A stretch of 64,000 bases of DNA from Otis tarda (GCA_026413225.1 CM048553.1:97562190-97626189), one strand, 5' to 3'. Positions 41,775 to 58,400 are shown, numbered from the stretch's first letter. Translations and numbers: made by a program. Notes: a model not told the origin generated them from the sequence alone.

Positions 41775-42671
41775 ATAGAATCATAGAGTAGTTTGGGTTG
41801 GAAGGGACCTTTAAAGGTCATCTAGTCCAACCCCTCTGCGTGGAGGAGGGACATCTCCAATCAGATCAGGTTGCTCAGAGCCTCATCCAGCCTGGCCTTG
41901 AATGTTTCCAGGGATGGGGCATCCACCACCTCTCTGGGCAACCTGTTCCAGTGTTCCACCACCCTCATTGTAAAAAATTTCTTCCCAATGTCTCCCTTTA
42001 AAATCATTAACCCTTATCCTATCACAACAGGTTCTGCTGAAGAGTTTCTCCCTGTCTTTCCTCTAAGCCCCCTTTAGGTACTGGAAGGCTGCTATTAGGT
42101 CTCCCCAGAGCGTTCTCTTCTCCACGCTGAACAGCCCCAGCTCTCTCATACGAGACTGTCCTCATAGGAGAGGTGCTCCAGCCCGCTGATCATCTTTGTG
42201 GCCCTCCTCTGGACCGTGTCCAACAAGTTCATGTACTTCCTATGCTAGGGCCTCCAGAGCTGGATGCAGTACTCCACATGAGGTCTCACCAGAGCAGAGT
42301 AGAGGGGGAGAATCACCTCCCTCAACCTGCTGACTGCACTTCGTTGCATGCAGCCCAGGATGTGGTTGGCTTTCTGGGCTGCAAGCATGCATTGTCAGCT
42401 CATATTGAGCTTCTCGTCCACTAGCACACCCAAGTCCATCTCCTCAGGGCTGCTCTCAATCCATTCTCTGCCCAGCCTGTATTTGTGCCTGGGATTTCCC
42501 TGACCCATGTGCAGGACCTTGCACTTGGCCTCGTTGAACTTCATGAGGTTCACACAGGCCTACCTCTCCAGTCTATCAAGGTCCCTCTGGATGACATTCC
42601 TTCCCTCCAGTGTGTCAACCACACCACACCACACAGCTTCGTGTCGTCGACAAACTTGCTGAGGGTGCATC
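41775..42671 (-). mobile_element. CR1 LINE, about 0.9 kb, 5'-truncated
   Basis: Reading left to right this is the reverse complement of a CR1 3' part. It starts with the 3' signature (aatcatagagtagtttgggt, then tggaagggacc) and runs back through the 3' end and ORF2 C-terminal region (ctggcctt, ctgttccagtgttccacc, tcatctttgtggccctcctc, acaaacttgctgagggtgca). It is the longest clean CR1 copy in the window. Frameshifts break the reading frame into short pieces. It is antisense to GABBR2. Confidence 0.95.
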
Positions 42672-45600
42672 CACATAACAATATATATCTTTTTGTAACT
42701 TTGTAGGATACTGTGTTATTTCAGAGTGCCCTTACTAGTATAAGCATAAATTACACTGGTGATTATACTGGTGTAAACAATTTTATGCTGGCTTAACTCC
42801 ATCACCAGTAGGATTGTTTGTACCATTTCAGTCAGACTGACATACTTGAAGGTGCTGCGAGCTTTAGATGTAGAGGAAGTCTTAGCGTCGTTAGGAGCTA
42901 GCTAGCATTGTCTACATAGAGGAAAACAAAGGAAATCCATCTGTCCGATCTCTTATGTATTGCAAGGGCTTTCTCTCATCCTTAAACATCTCTCAATAGA
43001 AACTATATTCATGAGGTGTAAATAACTCCACTGTAGTGGAAATGGAAATTGTGGTATATAGGGAAAGGAACTGAAACTAAGCACAGTCTCACCTGGAAAT
43101 TCTGAGTGTAAATGGAAAACAGTCATACTGATGGTCTTAATACTGTTAATGCATTTTGGTAAGTTTATTTTACTCGGCTGATGTTAGTGGCAGGATTATT
43201 TTTTGCTTGTATTCAACAAGAACATGTGGCTACCTGATATGCAATTAAAAATCTGTTGTATTAACATTGTGAAATGTGACCCAATTAATTAAGTGGTACT
43301 CTGTCAATTTGTCTGGAGTTTCTTGAAGTTGGCTGTAAGATTCTGTAATAAAATATGTAGAAGAAAACATTTTAATTCACATTTAAGAGTGGTTCAGTTC
43401 TTTGTTGGCCAAAGGCTTTCAACTTGGCCAAATAAGTAATCCATTCTGTGATTAATAGATTACCAAGTAGAATAATTACTAATAGAATAATAAATGAACA
43501 TAATTTGTTGCTTATAATCGTTAGACAAACATAATTTTCAGTCATGTATTTCTAGGCTAGTTTTCTTTGGGTTGGTTAGTTTTCATACTTTTCTATTCCT
43601 GTGTGAAACAATAGCTGCAGATTCGAGTTCTAAAATCCCACCGCTCCTGTCATGGTATTGACAAACATCTCACAAAACAAGTGTATTTTCCCTCATATTT
43701 TTGTTCTGCATTTTAACTTGAGCAGGAGGGGCTTCAATACAGTCTCTCTATCGTAAGTATGGAAAGATGAAGTTAAAAATAACGCAAGCACTAAAGAAAG
43801 AAGCCAACATCATATTCTGAATATTGTGCAAAGCACTTTGTTGGTGTGTCTATATGAAGGAGTTCCACTTCCTCCTTTCCTTTTGCTGTTGAGCATACAG
43901 AGATTTTGACAGATATGGGCTACATTATACAAACAGTATACTGACTTGAATAATTCAGACTTTCCAAAGGGAACTCGAGGGAATGGCATATAGAAACATA
44001 GACCCTGCAGTCCCATCCTTAGCTATGTTGGCCTGTGCAAGAGAGCAGAGAGCCATAGTGCCGCCTCCTTGCTTCCTTTAATTAGTATTTGGAGGTGACT
44101 TTGTCACTGATCAGCACTTTTTCTTGGGGAACTGAAAAACCGAAAGCTGTAGCTGTATTCCTTGCCCAGAGTACAAAAAAGCACCGAGGTTATTTGTGTC
44201 TTCTCCTCAGCATCCCTGTAATCATACTGTGAAAGGGATAGTATATCCTTCCTCTCAATAAAAATATGGTTTATTTCCCTCGTAGATGACTTTCCACAAT
44301 TGTAACTATTTTAAGATATCAAATATCTTTATCACTGTTCTTGACTTCAGTAAACCTTGACATGTGCTCTATGAACTGTCCTTTCCCATTTGTAGGGGAT
44401 GAGGTATTGATAATGTGGTTCCTAGGTACTACATGCTTTTTTTCCCCCCTACTCTTGTGTTTCGAAGTCCAAAAAAGTCTCACTCTTCAGCTGAGTCTGC
44501 CATGGAAGTTTGTTTCTCCAAATAGCTCTACCAAGCTCCATTCCTGCAAAGGCTAGCTCATGGCACCCAGGCTAGCTAGTTTTTGGCTACCTCATCTATA
44601 TTGCACTACATTGCAGTTTCCATCATAGGCACACTGTCAGTGTTACTTTGTCTGTAAAGGAAGTCATGTAAGAATTTATAAATGTTGAAAAGGAATGGCA
44701 TTGTATGTCACATGAAGGAAACAGAAAAAGTTTCTCAATTGCAGTACCTTAATCAGTTAGGCCACAGATTTATGCTCTCTTTTGTGTATGCTTCCCCATC
44801 TATTATCTGCTTTTCACATCTAATCTAGTCCCATAAGCACTCCATACAGAAATGTTTGTGGAGCAATTACCCATTTCTCTTCGGTTTTAAACTGTTGCTG
44901 TAAAGTTGTGGCTAGACTAACACCAAGATGCATGTCCTGCCCATTTGCTATGAGTAGATGCTCTGGACTATCTGGTGTCTAATGTGCAAATTGTTGTCAG
45001 TACACATTCTAGTGTTTGTCTCTCTTCTCTCCACATTCTGTTTTGATATTTTAGATCTACAGGTAATAGCTGTCATGCTACAAATACAGATGGAAGAAAA
45101 TTGCTTCAGTTTTTAGCAGTAACCATTTTAGCTTTTAGACGAATACTGGGAAGATTTTATTGTTTAAGACTGTCAAGGATTTATGCGTATATCTGTTTCA
45201 CAGAGGATTTTCAGACGGTGACAGAAAATGTAAAGTTGTATTTACTCCTAAGAGTATGTAATGCTGCGTGGATGGGCTTTGTGAAACTGCTACTGGATAC
45301 CAGGGGATTGCACGTTTATTCCAAACTAGTCTTAGGGCCCCACAAGTGGATCACACTCATGTGAAAGGCAAATTGGTTTTCAGAAATGCAAACTCTGGCT
45401 TTTGACAGTGGTATAGCAAATGCCTAGGTATCTCTGCCAGATCTGCAGCCCGGTCTACAATTCTGTGTAAACAATTTTAACAATAAGAAGTATGGTTATA
45501 TAAGGAAAACTTTTGCCTCCTGTGAGCTCTCAGATTAGTATTAATCAGCCTGTAGATTTTACTAAAATGGAGCTAGCTGCTCTGTTCAGCAGAGCTGAAC

Positions 45601-46282
45601 AAGCACAATCACTTTGAGTGAGAAAGGAGAAAAGGTTAATGTGGAGCTGTTGGGTGAAATTCAGTCTTTTCAAATTTGCTATCTAGTTCAAGATCATCAG
45701 CTCCCAAAATCAGTGTCACAAGTGGGGTCATGATCTCAAAATTTAAATGTAAATTGAGTTGTGCATGCGCAGACATAGAGGCCTGGAATGAAATTGTAGG
45801 CTCTGCTGAGCAAGCTCATCAAAGAAAACTTTAGCCAATGTGCCTGTGGTTTGTAAGTCTCTGATCAAAATGTAAAAGTTTTAGTGTAAAAATGATAACT
45901 TAGTAAATTCCTGCACTTCTAAGCTATAGCAAAACCCCAACAACAATAGGAGAAATTAATGTCAGTTGTTATCAGAAAGGTGGCACAAATGTGTGCCAGA
46001 GTTCCAGTTAAGAGTGGCCAAGGCAGTAGCCTAACAAATTATATCTGCATTACTCTGCTCCATGAGGTAGAAGGCAGCCATATATGTGATAGTAGTCCCA
46101 GAATAGCAGATGAGAGTAACAGTAAAATTTTAGCTTAAGTGCATGTTGGCTTTAATTGTATAACGTAGTATGTTTTGTAGTCAGGCTATCTGACTATGTA
46201 TCTATTAACTAGCCAGTCTACTCCATACTGATTGGAGCCTGCCCACTACGATTCTGCTGGGAAATACTTCACTTCACAATAC

Positions 46283-46746
46283 TCCACCACTTTTCTGGGC
46301 AAATTGTTCCAGTATTCCACCACCCTCATTGTAAAAAAATTTCTTCCTTATAGATGGTCTAAATCTACTCTCTTTTAGTTTAAAACCATTACCCCTTGTC
46401 CTATCACAACAGGCTGTGCTGAAGAGTTTCTCCCCATCTTTCCTGTAGGCCCCTTTTAGGTACTGGAAGACCACTATAAGATCTCCCCAGAGCCTTCTCT
46501 TCTCCAGGCTGAAGAGCCCCAACTCTCTCAGCCTGTCCTCATAGGAAAGGTGCTCCAGCCCTCTGATCATCTTTGTGGCCCTCCTCTGGACCTTCTCCAA
46601 CTGGTCCATGTCCTTCTTATGTTGTGGGCTCCAGAGCTGGACACAGTACTCCAGGTGGGGTCTCACCAGGGCAGAGTAGAGGGGGAGAATCACCTCCCTT
46701 GACCTGCTGGCCACACTTCTCTTGATGCAGCCCAGGATGCAGCTGT
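46283..46746 (-). mobile_element. CR1 LINE fragment lacking its 3' terminus
   Basis: On the minus strand a 159-residue frame (46274-46753) reads as the CR1 ORF2 C-terminal part, for example [20 protein letters not shown] and [12 protein letters not shown]. It runs off frame after RKKFF, where an A-run appears one base longer than expected. The left edge stops within the ctgggcaa..gttccagt block. The last 100 or so bases of a normal CR1, including the terminal repeat, are missing. CR1 insertion starts from the 3' end, so this copy probably lost that end later. It ends about 300 bp before the exon at 47047. Confidence 0.92.
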
Positions 46747-47046
46747 TCTGCATGCTGTAAGCCAGTAAGTAAGTGTGTGATCTTTAAGCTGGAGATGTGT
46801 GTGCCCAATAACAACAATTCCCTGATTATGTAAATGAGTTCTTAAAAATACTTTGCATTTCTTTGAAGAATCAGAAATATTTCGTTTCATGATGTTAGTT
46901 GTCTGGCATTCTGCTTTAATAATTCATGCACTTCAGACATATTTATTTTCTTTTTGACATACTGTCAAAAAAGAAAGCAAAATCAGTTAAATAATTGAGA
47001 GCATGTGAACTGCCATAAACAATCACTCTTGTTTGTTTCTCTGCAG

Positions 47047-47127
47047 AAAGAAAGGAAGTGAAGGTGGGAGAGTACAATGCTGTGGCTGACACACTGGAAA
47101 TAATCAACAACAGCATCAGGTTCCAAG
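47047..47127 (+). CDS. GABBR2: GABA-B receptor subunit 2, internal exon (end of flytrap domain / stalk)
   Basis: This is an 81-nt exon between a tttctctgcag acceptor and a gtagga donor. It enters in phase 1, completing the codon begun at 8781, and leaves in phase 1. Its 27 residues include [20 protein letters not shown], the last strand region of the extracellular domain just before the stalk. From memory, human GABBR2 reads [20 protein letters not shown] and then NDTIRFQ. Here the opening is ERKE, and NDT is NNS, so an N-linked glycosylation sequon is kept with different residues. Because both boundaries are phase 1, skipping the exon would remove 27 residues without a frameshift. Identity is near certain. 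Confidence 0.97.
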
Positions 47128-50892
<3,765 letters not shown>

Positions 50893-51025
50893 ACTAATAA
50901 AGATGTCCAGTCCCTACATGAACAACCTTATTATCCTTGGAGGGATGCTTTCTTATGCATCTATTTTTCTTTTTGGTCTTGATGGATCCTTTGTCTCCGA
51001 AAAGACATTTGAGACACTTTGCACA
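50893..51025 (+). CDS. GABBR2: GABA-B receptor subunit 2, exon with intracellular loop 1, TM2 and extracellular loop 1
   Basis: This 133-nt exon completes the lysine codon split at 50420 and ends in phase 0 at a gtaagt donor. It encodes 45 residues: the rest of intracellular loop 1 ([12 protein letters not shown]), TM2 ([18 protein letters not shown], residues 13-30), and extracellular loop 1 ([15 protein letters not shown]). The cysteine at residue 44 is at the top of TM3 and is the conserved class C GPCR partner of the disulfide to extracellular loop 2. The next exon should begin with the TM3 sequence VRTWILTVGY; I could not find it in the remaining 13 kb. Identity is certain for practical purposes. 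Confidence 0.98.
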
Positions 51026-51354
51026 GTAAGTAATTCCATATATTCTAGTTGAAGATAATCTTGCAGGAAGCTCTGAGAGAAATACAAACAGAAAAGTTCA
51101 GTAGTTGGATGTCTCATTCCGTTTAATCACTGATTTTCTTAGCTCTTTCCTGGGATATTTTCTGGGACCAAATTCTGAAACATGCACAAAGCTATATTAC
51201 TATTATTAGGGAAAGCTTCAGGTGTGTTGGGATTTGGCCTCAGACTGAAAAAGCAGATGTGCTTTCTTGTTTTGAAATTATATGTATGAAGATGATTTGT
51301 TAAAGATTGTGCTCATAACATGACAACTAGTAATATCCGCAAAGCTACTATGTT

Positions 51355-51390
51355 TTCTTTATAGATTCCATATTCTTTATAGATTCCATA
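51355..51390. repeat. 18-bp exact tandem duplication
   Basis: Two perfect copies of ttctttatagattccata lie end to end about 330 bp downstream of the donor at 51026. The lack of differences suggests a recent event. Confidence 0.92.
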
Positions 51391-51989
51391 TTGTTTCAGA
51401 CTTCATGACTGCTGATTGTCTGGGTCTTTTTACTCGGTCTTTTTGGCTGAATCTCCAAAGGCTTCTACTGTTATTTCCAGGCTACACTATAAACTCACAC
51501 AAGCCTAGAGCCATGTAGAATATATTCTAGTTAAATCAAAACAAGAAACTCTGAAGCGTGTAATGGCTTAATTGCTCACTGTAATATGCAACCTGACTTA
51601 CAGAGGCCATTTCAAAAAAGGGAAAGAAATTTACTGCAAGGATATTCCGTCCAAAACCAATACAAGCAGCATTTAAATTTATAAAATATTTTCTCCTCAA
51701 AAAATCCTAAGGTTGTGCTTGGCCAGTTGCCTAAGAATATGAGACTTACTCAGGAGTTATCCTCACTATGGTTTTGATCCTTCTTCAGGTCTCTAGAAAG
51801 ATGTAGTTCACAGTATCTTTTTTTAGGAGTCTGAATTTCTGATGTCATCATTGGAGAGAGAGAAACTTTACTTCAGAGAATAATTCAAAGCATCAAAGTT
51901 GGATGCCTAAAGATAGTTGGTGCAGATACATCCCAATATTTCAACTGAAATCCTCCATACTGGAAGAACCATACATGACTGGAACCATT

Positions 51990-52470
51990 ACAGAAGTGAC
52001 ACTGAATTGCTGGAGTGCATCCAGAGAACAGCAGTGAGGCTGATGAAGGGTCTGGAGCACAAGTCTTATGAGGAGTGGCTGAGGAAACTGGGATTGTTTA
52101 GCCTAGAGAAGAGCAGGCTGAGGGGAGACCTCATTGCTCTCTACAACTACCTGAAAGGAGGTTGTAGGGAGGCAGGTGTTGGTCTCTTCTCTCAAGTAAC
52201 TTGTGACAGAACAAGAGGAAATGGCCTCAAGTTGCAGCAGGGGAAGTATAGGTTGGATATTAGGGAAAATTTCTTTACTGAAAGAGTGGTCAGGCACTCT
52301 TTCAGTAGTGGGGGAGTAGAAGTGGTGGAGTCACCATCCCTGGAGGTGTTCAAAAAACATGTAGACATGGCACTTCAGGAGATGGTTTAGTGGACATGGT
52401 GGTGTTAGGTTGATGATTGGACTTGATGATCTTGGAGATCTTTTCCAACCTTAAGGATTCTGTGATTATG
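51990..52470 (+). mobile_element. CR1-type LINE, 5'-truncated, 3' end present
   Basis: The + strand translates as a diverged CR1 ORF2 C-terminus ([51 protein letters not shown]). It then continues through [11 protein letters not shown] to a 3' end with cttttccaacctt and gattctgtgattatg. It belongs to a different CR1 subfamily from the copy at 5704, judging by the [13 protein letters not shown] block. An inverted duplication at 52277-52306 has replaced part of the expected ctggaacaggctgcc stretch. Confidence 0.9.
52277..52306. repeat. Perfect 12-bp inverted repeat, 6-nt loop, inside CR1
   Basis: actgaaagagtg (52277-52288) and cactctttcagt (52295-52306) are exact reverse complements around gtcagg. 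In other CR1 copies the second arm position holds ctggaacaggctgcc-like sequence, so the second arm looks newly copied from the first. Confidence 0.9.
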
Positions 52471-55400
52471 TGACCTGTTCAGTTACACCATTTCAAAACA
52501 CTGGAGATGTCTTTAGAACATGCCAAGATGCACTACAAGATGTAGGATAGGTGAGCATGTAGGATTTTCTGTGTGAAGTCTTAGCTTCCTTAGCTGTGCC
52601 TGGACACAGCTGTATTTTAGACACCTAAACATTAGCAGCAAAAGAAAGGAGAAGGAGACAATATCCAGTCTTCCTACAACTAGAGTGCAAATTGTTTATA
52701 CACCTAGTAGAAAGAGGTGCCTCAAAGACTTTAAAATGGCAATCCTGTTCTCCTCTCCCAAAACAGCATATAACTCTCTGAATATATGGGGGCAAATAGG
52801 AAGTGGAAGATGCCAGCATTCATGTTTTTAGCCAGTATTTGTGACCTTTTTAGTGAAACAGCTTCTAATGGAGCAGAAGAATCTAGTGGCAGAAGGTGCA
52901 AGTTTTAGATCCTGATGTCTGCTCAGCCTTGAGGGGCTTATATTCAGAGCTCCTGACTTCACTGCCAGGCTGTAGGCCATTGTATGACTGGGCTACAACC
53001 CTTTTCTTGAAGCAGCCAAGCACTGCTGAACAGAAGGAAAGAAAGTGGGAGCCAGAGGTACTTATCAGCATGGAGTTGTTCTAGGGAACAGGTTTCCATC
53101 CAGATTTAGCTATATAAAACTAAATTTAAGTCCTCCTTTAAATGTGAAACAACTCAGTCTTAACTCTGAAAAATGAACCAGCATCCAAAATCCTATGCCT
53201 CTGAGCTAGAACACTTCTGCTATCTGATTTTTCTCTGATTTGCTTCTCAACATGTAACCACTACTTTTATATTGTAAATGCAACAAAATTAAAATGAGGG
53301 CTGTTTTATTCTGCCTTATCTTACATATTTCTTCCTTTTTTTTTATTTGTATCTGTCACATTATTTTAAGTTTGTTTGTCTGCTATAGAGGGAAAGATCT
53401 GGTCAGGCACCTGAGTACGATAACTGCTTACTTAACTGAACAACAAAAAAAAAGGATGGGGGAGAAGACTGTATTCTTAAAGCCAACCTTTAATTAAGAA
53501 GTATCACCTTAAACAGAGGGGGTTTTTTAACATAGTTAAATGTTGTATCAACAGAACAGAGTCTGTGACATTTCTCTCCAATCTTGGCTTTCCATATTTT
53601 CAGTCCAGTACAGAAGCATTTCTGATTGTGCTTTCCTGTGCATGGCTACTGAATTATTTTATGAATCCCAGCTCTGTCAGTGATTAGTATTACACTCATA
53701 GATGCAAGAAACCCTTCAGAACCAACCTGTCAGGTATTTTTTTTTAGCCTCCTGCTCATTAAAACAATTCTTATAAAATTTCCTTCTCCAATTATAATTT
53801 TTTCAATAGAGTAGCTTATGCTTCTCTTAGAAATCATCTTTACATGGCCACCATTGACTGTGGCAATGCACTTTCCTTGCATCTAGAAAACCCTCAATTA
53901 ATGCTGGGGAATTCATAAATATGGGAGACAAATCCACTTTTCTGTTCAGTAACTCCTCTATCTCTCCTCCTTTCTCCCCAAAACATCCACTAAGTGCTGG
54001 GTACAGTATGTACATTTGGCTCCATGTCATGAAGATCTGTATTTCCATGTGGGCAATACACTTAGTGATTTCATAAGGACTGCTTGCAGATACTGGTTCT
54101 TACAGGATCAGACTGGTACAAATCTCTCATGTTTTTGATTACCCATTCTAATCATATTAGATTAGTTTAAAATTCCCATTTTATGCAAGACTGTGACTTA
54201 GTCTTTAAAAGAGCAAGCTGCAATGGAGAGTGATCGTAAAAAGCAATTGAGCCAAAACTGTGTGGGTATAACAAGTCCATGTCAGGCACAGAGAAGAGTC
54301 ATGTTAATGAAGGGAGTGATTTTTTTGGTAGGGAAGTAAAAATTTTGTTGCAACTTCCATAAGCACACGCAAAACTAAAAAGCTGTCATTAGTGTTATCC
54401 CCTCTGTAAGCCAAGTAATTACCCTCTTTGTCTTTTGTTTCAAAAGCACTTAGATCTCACCAGAGTTGCAGTATATACACATTAGCAAGTTTATTTAATT
54501 AGATATGTTACATATGGTCTCTGATTAATTTTCTGATTTTTTTTTTTGACAAAACTTATAGGAGGTCCTTAAATACTCCTGAGTCTACCTAAAAAATTCA
54601 GGAAAAATGGTTTCCAAATTGTAGGTATTACATTCCAAATCTATTTGGTGTGCTTCCCCTATAGCATAGTGTTTGTAGCATTGCTTGAAGAGTGAAGTGC
54701 TTTGCAGTCTTTTGTCTTTTTGATTTTTCTACAACCTACATACATTTATGTATGGCTATTGTTTTATGCTGTAATATTCCAAGGACATTGAAATATGATC
54801 CAAAATTACACCAGTAATACCTGAAAATTTCAAAGGATTTATTTGGTAAGTTGTACCACCATCTTCCACTCTGTGTGGCACTGATTGTAGGAGGATGTGG
54901 TATGTAAGTCAATATGCTGAAACACAGAACCAAGTGTTAAATGTATTTGAGAGCCAGCAAAGCATTTTAAACACAGGGTCAAATAATTTACTGGATAAGG
55001 TTATTATATAAGTCTTTGAAATGATATAGGGTTGATTCTGTGCTAGAGTGGGTAATTGGTTCCCAAACTAACTTATTTTTAACTAGTATGCCCATTTTCT
55101 ATGGAAAAGTAATCAAGTCTATTTAAATACATAATAATTTGTATTCTTATGGTAAGAATTCATAATATCAAATGTAGCATTATTTAGTTCCATGTCAGAA
55201 TTGTAGGTTAGGTGTCGTATTGTAAAACTCCAATTATATGGAATTAAAACTACCCAAAGCAGTGAATTCTGAGAAAGTGGTCAGTATTATAGAACCGTTA
55301 GACCTTGTCTTAATAGCAACTTTATTGGTTGTACAGAAAAAGGAAAAGTAATACAATATTTCATTAAATGCCTATGTATGCCAAAGTAGAAAGTGCTTCA

Positions 55401-58400
55401 GATATGAGGGAGAGAGAGAGAATTAGAATGATCTATCTTTGTTTTTAATCTCAGAATTGCCATGGTATCATAGCAAAGAAAAGAAGTTAGAAGTAAGGGT
55501 GTGAAACAAGATGTGATGCCAGCTGGAAAAATGCAAGCAACTGGAAAAATAATTGAAAGCATTCATTATATGGAAGAGAGAGAGTCAAAATTAGCAATGC
55601 CAGTGACATATCCTATGAATAGAGTTTAAGCTGACATACTAAATAGAGATACTTAAAATAGAAAGAATATTAGATATGATCATAACATTTCAACTTCTGT
55701 AATACATTCTACTAAGAATTTCACGCTATACATTTAAGATGAGTAATGTCTTTGCAAGTTGGAGCAGCTATGGAATGAAAGACTACTATGGCCCTAAGGA
55801 GGAGCATAGTCTCCTCTTCTCTGTTATGCATCTCCCTCAAGTAGGTAAATAAAATTATGTTCATGTTCTCTGGGTATAACTGATTACGTTGGGGCTGAAA
55901 ATAAGATTGTTTTAAGTACTTCAGATTGCAGTAAAAGGCCCATAGTCTCCATTCAGAAAGGGCTGGTGTATTAGGTAGTAGTACACTGAACAGCTCTGCT
56001 TCTCCTCAGTCCTGGTAGTCTTGATGTGTGACAGCACTTTGTCCTAGAGACGGTGGTGCACTGGGTAATTGAAATGATAGGAAAGGTGCAAATGATCTGT
56101 TTGGAATAGCTCCATGTAGGATTCACAGTGTTCTGGGAGATAGCTGTTCTGGAAGTAGCAATTGTCTTCCAGTCTCCTTTACACTCCAGAGCTCTGTAAA
56201 GGTGTTACATGAAAGATAAGAGGATCTAAGTTTTGTGATTTACAGAGTCACTAAAATTAAGCATGCTTTATCTTGTTTATCTCATTAATTAGTATAATTG
56301 ACGTGAATTGCTAAAACTAGGCAGATATTCTGTGATTACTGGTGATTTCACTGACTATTGTCAGTGTTTTGCCTTGGATAAAGTAAACAGAGCACGTGAA
56401 GGTTTTTGCACACCTGTGGTGTTCAATGGTGCGTTCATCCATCCCAGGTTGTGCTCAGGCTTTCAGATTTCTGTCAGTTGCTCTAAGCCACGATGCAGGC
56501 ATTTGGAAATGGGCTTTGTACAGAAAGAAAGAAACAAACAGTGAGGTGGAGAGACAGAAAGAGAGAAGGAAAGAGTAAAGATACCGCTGACAGCATCCAG
56601 CTACATACTGCAGTGTGTGGCTATCTGGACTATAATTTTTTTCTCAATCAGACATCCTGAGAATGTGTACATTCATGGCAACAGTAGACGTTACAGACCT
56701 TAGCTTCTCAAAGGAGTACTTTAAAATGTGACCTTTAAATGTATCCAGATCTTCAGAAGCATTTAGGGTAAGATTATTCTTTTAATTACAGATCATGGAC
56801 ACTTCTGACTCCGTGTCTTATAGAAATGTGCAAGGCAGGTTTTGTTCTTTTTTACTAATTTATCAAACAGAGACTGAAAGACTGCAGTGAGGAGCAGGGA
56901 GGAAAAGCCAGATGTGAGAGGTTATGGAACAGGTTCCTAGGAATGCCGGGCAATTTGCTAACACTCTGAAGGTTGTGGAGTTGGCTGAGAGCAGCTCTGG
57001 AAACAGGGATTTGCCTTTAATAGTAAAGCAGGTAGAGGGAGAAGATGTATGAACCTTCTGTCTGTTTATTTATTTCTGCTTTGTCTTCCCTTGTCACTTT
57101 GATTTTTCTCTGTTTAATCATTTTTGGGGGAAGTGACTAAAAGGAAAACATCTGGGGAGTGCCACCTCAAAGCTCTGGCTGTCTTGGCATACTAAGGGCA
57201 AGAGCCACTTGGACTAGACCCTGTGTTACGAAATAGCATCTAGCCTTCATATTTGGTTAGTAGTTGATGATGTGCTCCTTGCTCTTACCCTTTATACTCT
57301 TCAGGAATTGCCATAAGTTTGGGTTTTGTTTCTTTTCCCCTTCCCTTTGGGCTTTATATTTGCCTAATTCTTTTCCTCAAATTGTTTGCTTTTGGCTAGG
57401 AATTTAAAAAAGCAATGGATAGACACTCGGCTTCTACTGAACTACAAAAGGATTTGGACCTCTAATCCATTTCTTTGTCTCTGGAAACCATACCCTTTGT
57501 TTGTATTTTTAGTCTGGCCTTTTTCATTTTGCTTGTATTCTTTAGTTTATTTCCTACTTAATTGTTTAGCTGTTAATTTTAATCTCCTTTTTCTGTATAA
57601 TCACTTCCATAATTGTCGTCACTGTCGTTCAGTCTGAGACTGATCTCACTCCTATTTAATTCAAAGGCAATTCTGTTACTGAGTTTAACATGAGCCTGAT
57701 CAGCTTCTATTTTAGTAAATTAGTGGGGTGGAGGTTGGGGGGGAATAGCAGAGATCCTTGAAACACAAATATTTCATATGCTGAAGCAAATATACCACAA
57801 CCTTGCCAGAGATTTATTAAGGTAATATTTTTAGAACATTTTGCCTCTCCTTCAGTAGGACAACAGCCAAATTTTAAAGCTCACTTATAGATTCGGGAGC
57901 AATTGTAATATCTTTTACACTACTGGATTAATTCTGAAAAATTATCTGAAATATATTAAGAAATCACTACAGGAGATCTCACAGCAGGTGAAGAACCACT
58001 GTACTTAATTTATGTGAAAACAGCGGGATTCAATTCTCTAGTGTTATTGCCACTTATGTTTTACAAGTACTGTGCTGGTGCCACACAAATTCTAGAGAAT
58101 GAGTTAGAAGTCGTAAACATGTGGCAAAAATATTTGATATATATGAAAAAAAATGTATAATTCAAATGGATTAACTCATTTTTTGGGGCCTGCCTGTGCC
58201 CACACTGGGGATTTTGCCATGGTTAATAGAAGCAGAATCAAGCCTCAGTGAAAACTTGTTGATGACACACTTCTGTTCATCTTAATTATCCTTTATTTCC
58301 CACTTTGCCGAGAAAAATAGAAGGTGCTTAATTTCCAGCTCATGAGTAGTCCACAGAAATCAACAGAACTGTCTACTTAAAGATAATTGTGCTCTCCAGG

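Noticed and set aside
42745-42830. Inverted words ttacac...gtgtaa with cactggtg, recalling an ancient amniote repeat
   Set aside because: Too short and too diverged to assign by eye.
46274-46753. A 159-codon minus-strand frame resembling a reverse-transcriptase protein tail
   Set aside because: It is the C-terminal part of CR1 ORF2, so it is reported as a mobile element and not as a host gene.
51917-52390. A 157-codon + strand frame
   Set aside because: From about 51990 onward it is CR1 ORF2 tail; the first residues are chance upstream sequence.
52981-53010. The word tgggctacaacc as a possible piece of the next GABBR2 exon (TM3, VGYTTAF)
   Set aside because: The surrounding translation does not match TM3 and there is no suitable acceptor and donor pair.
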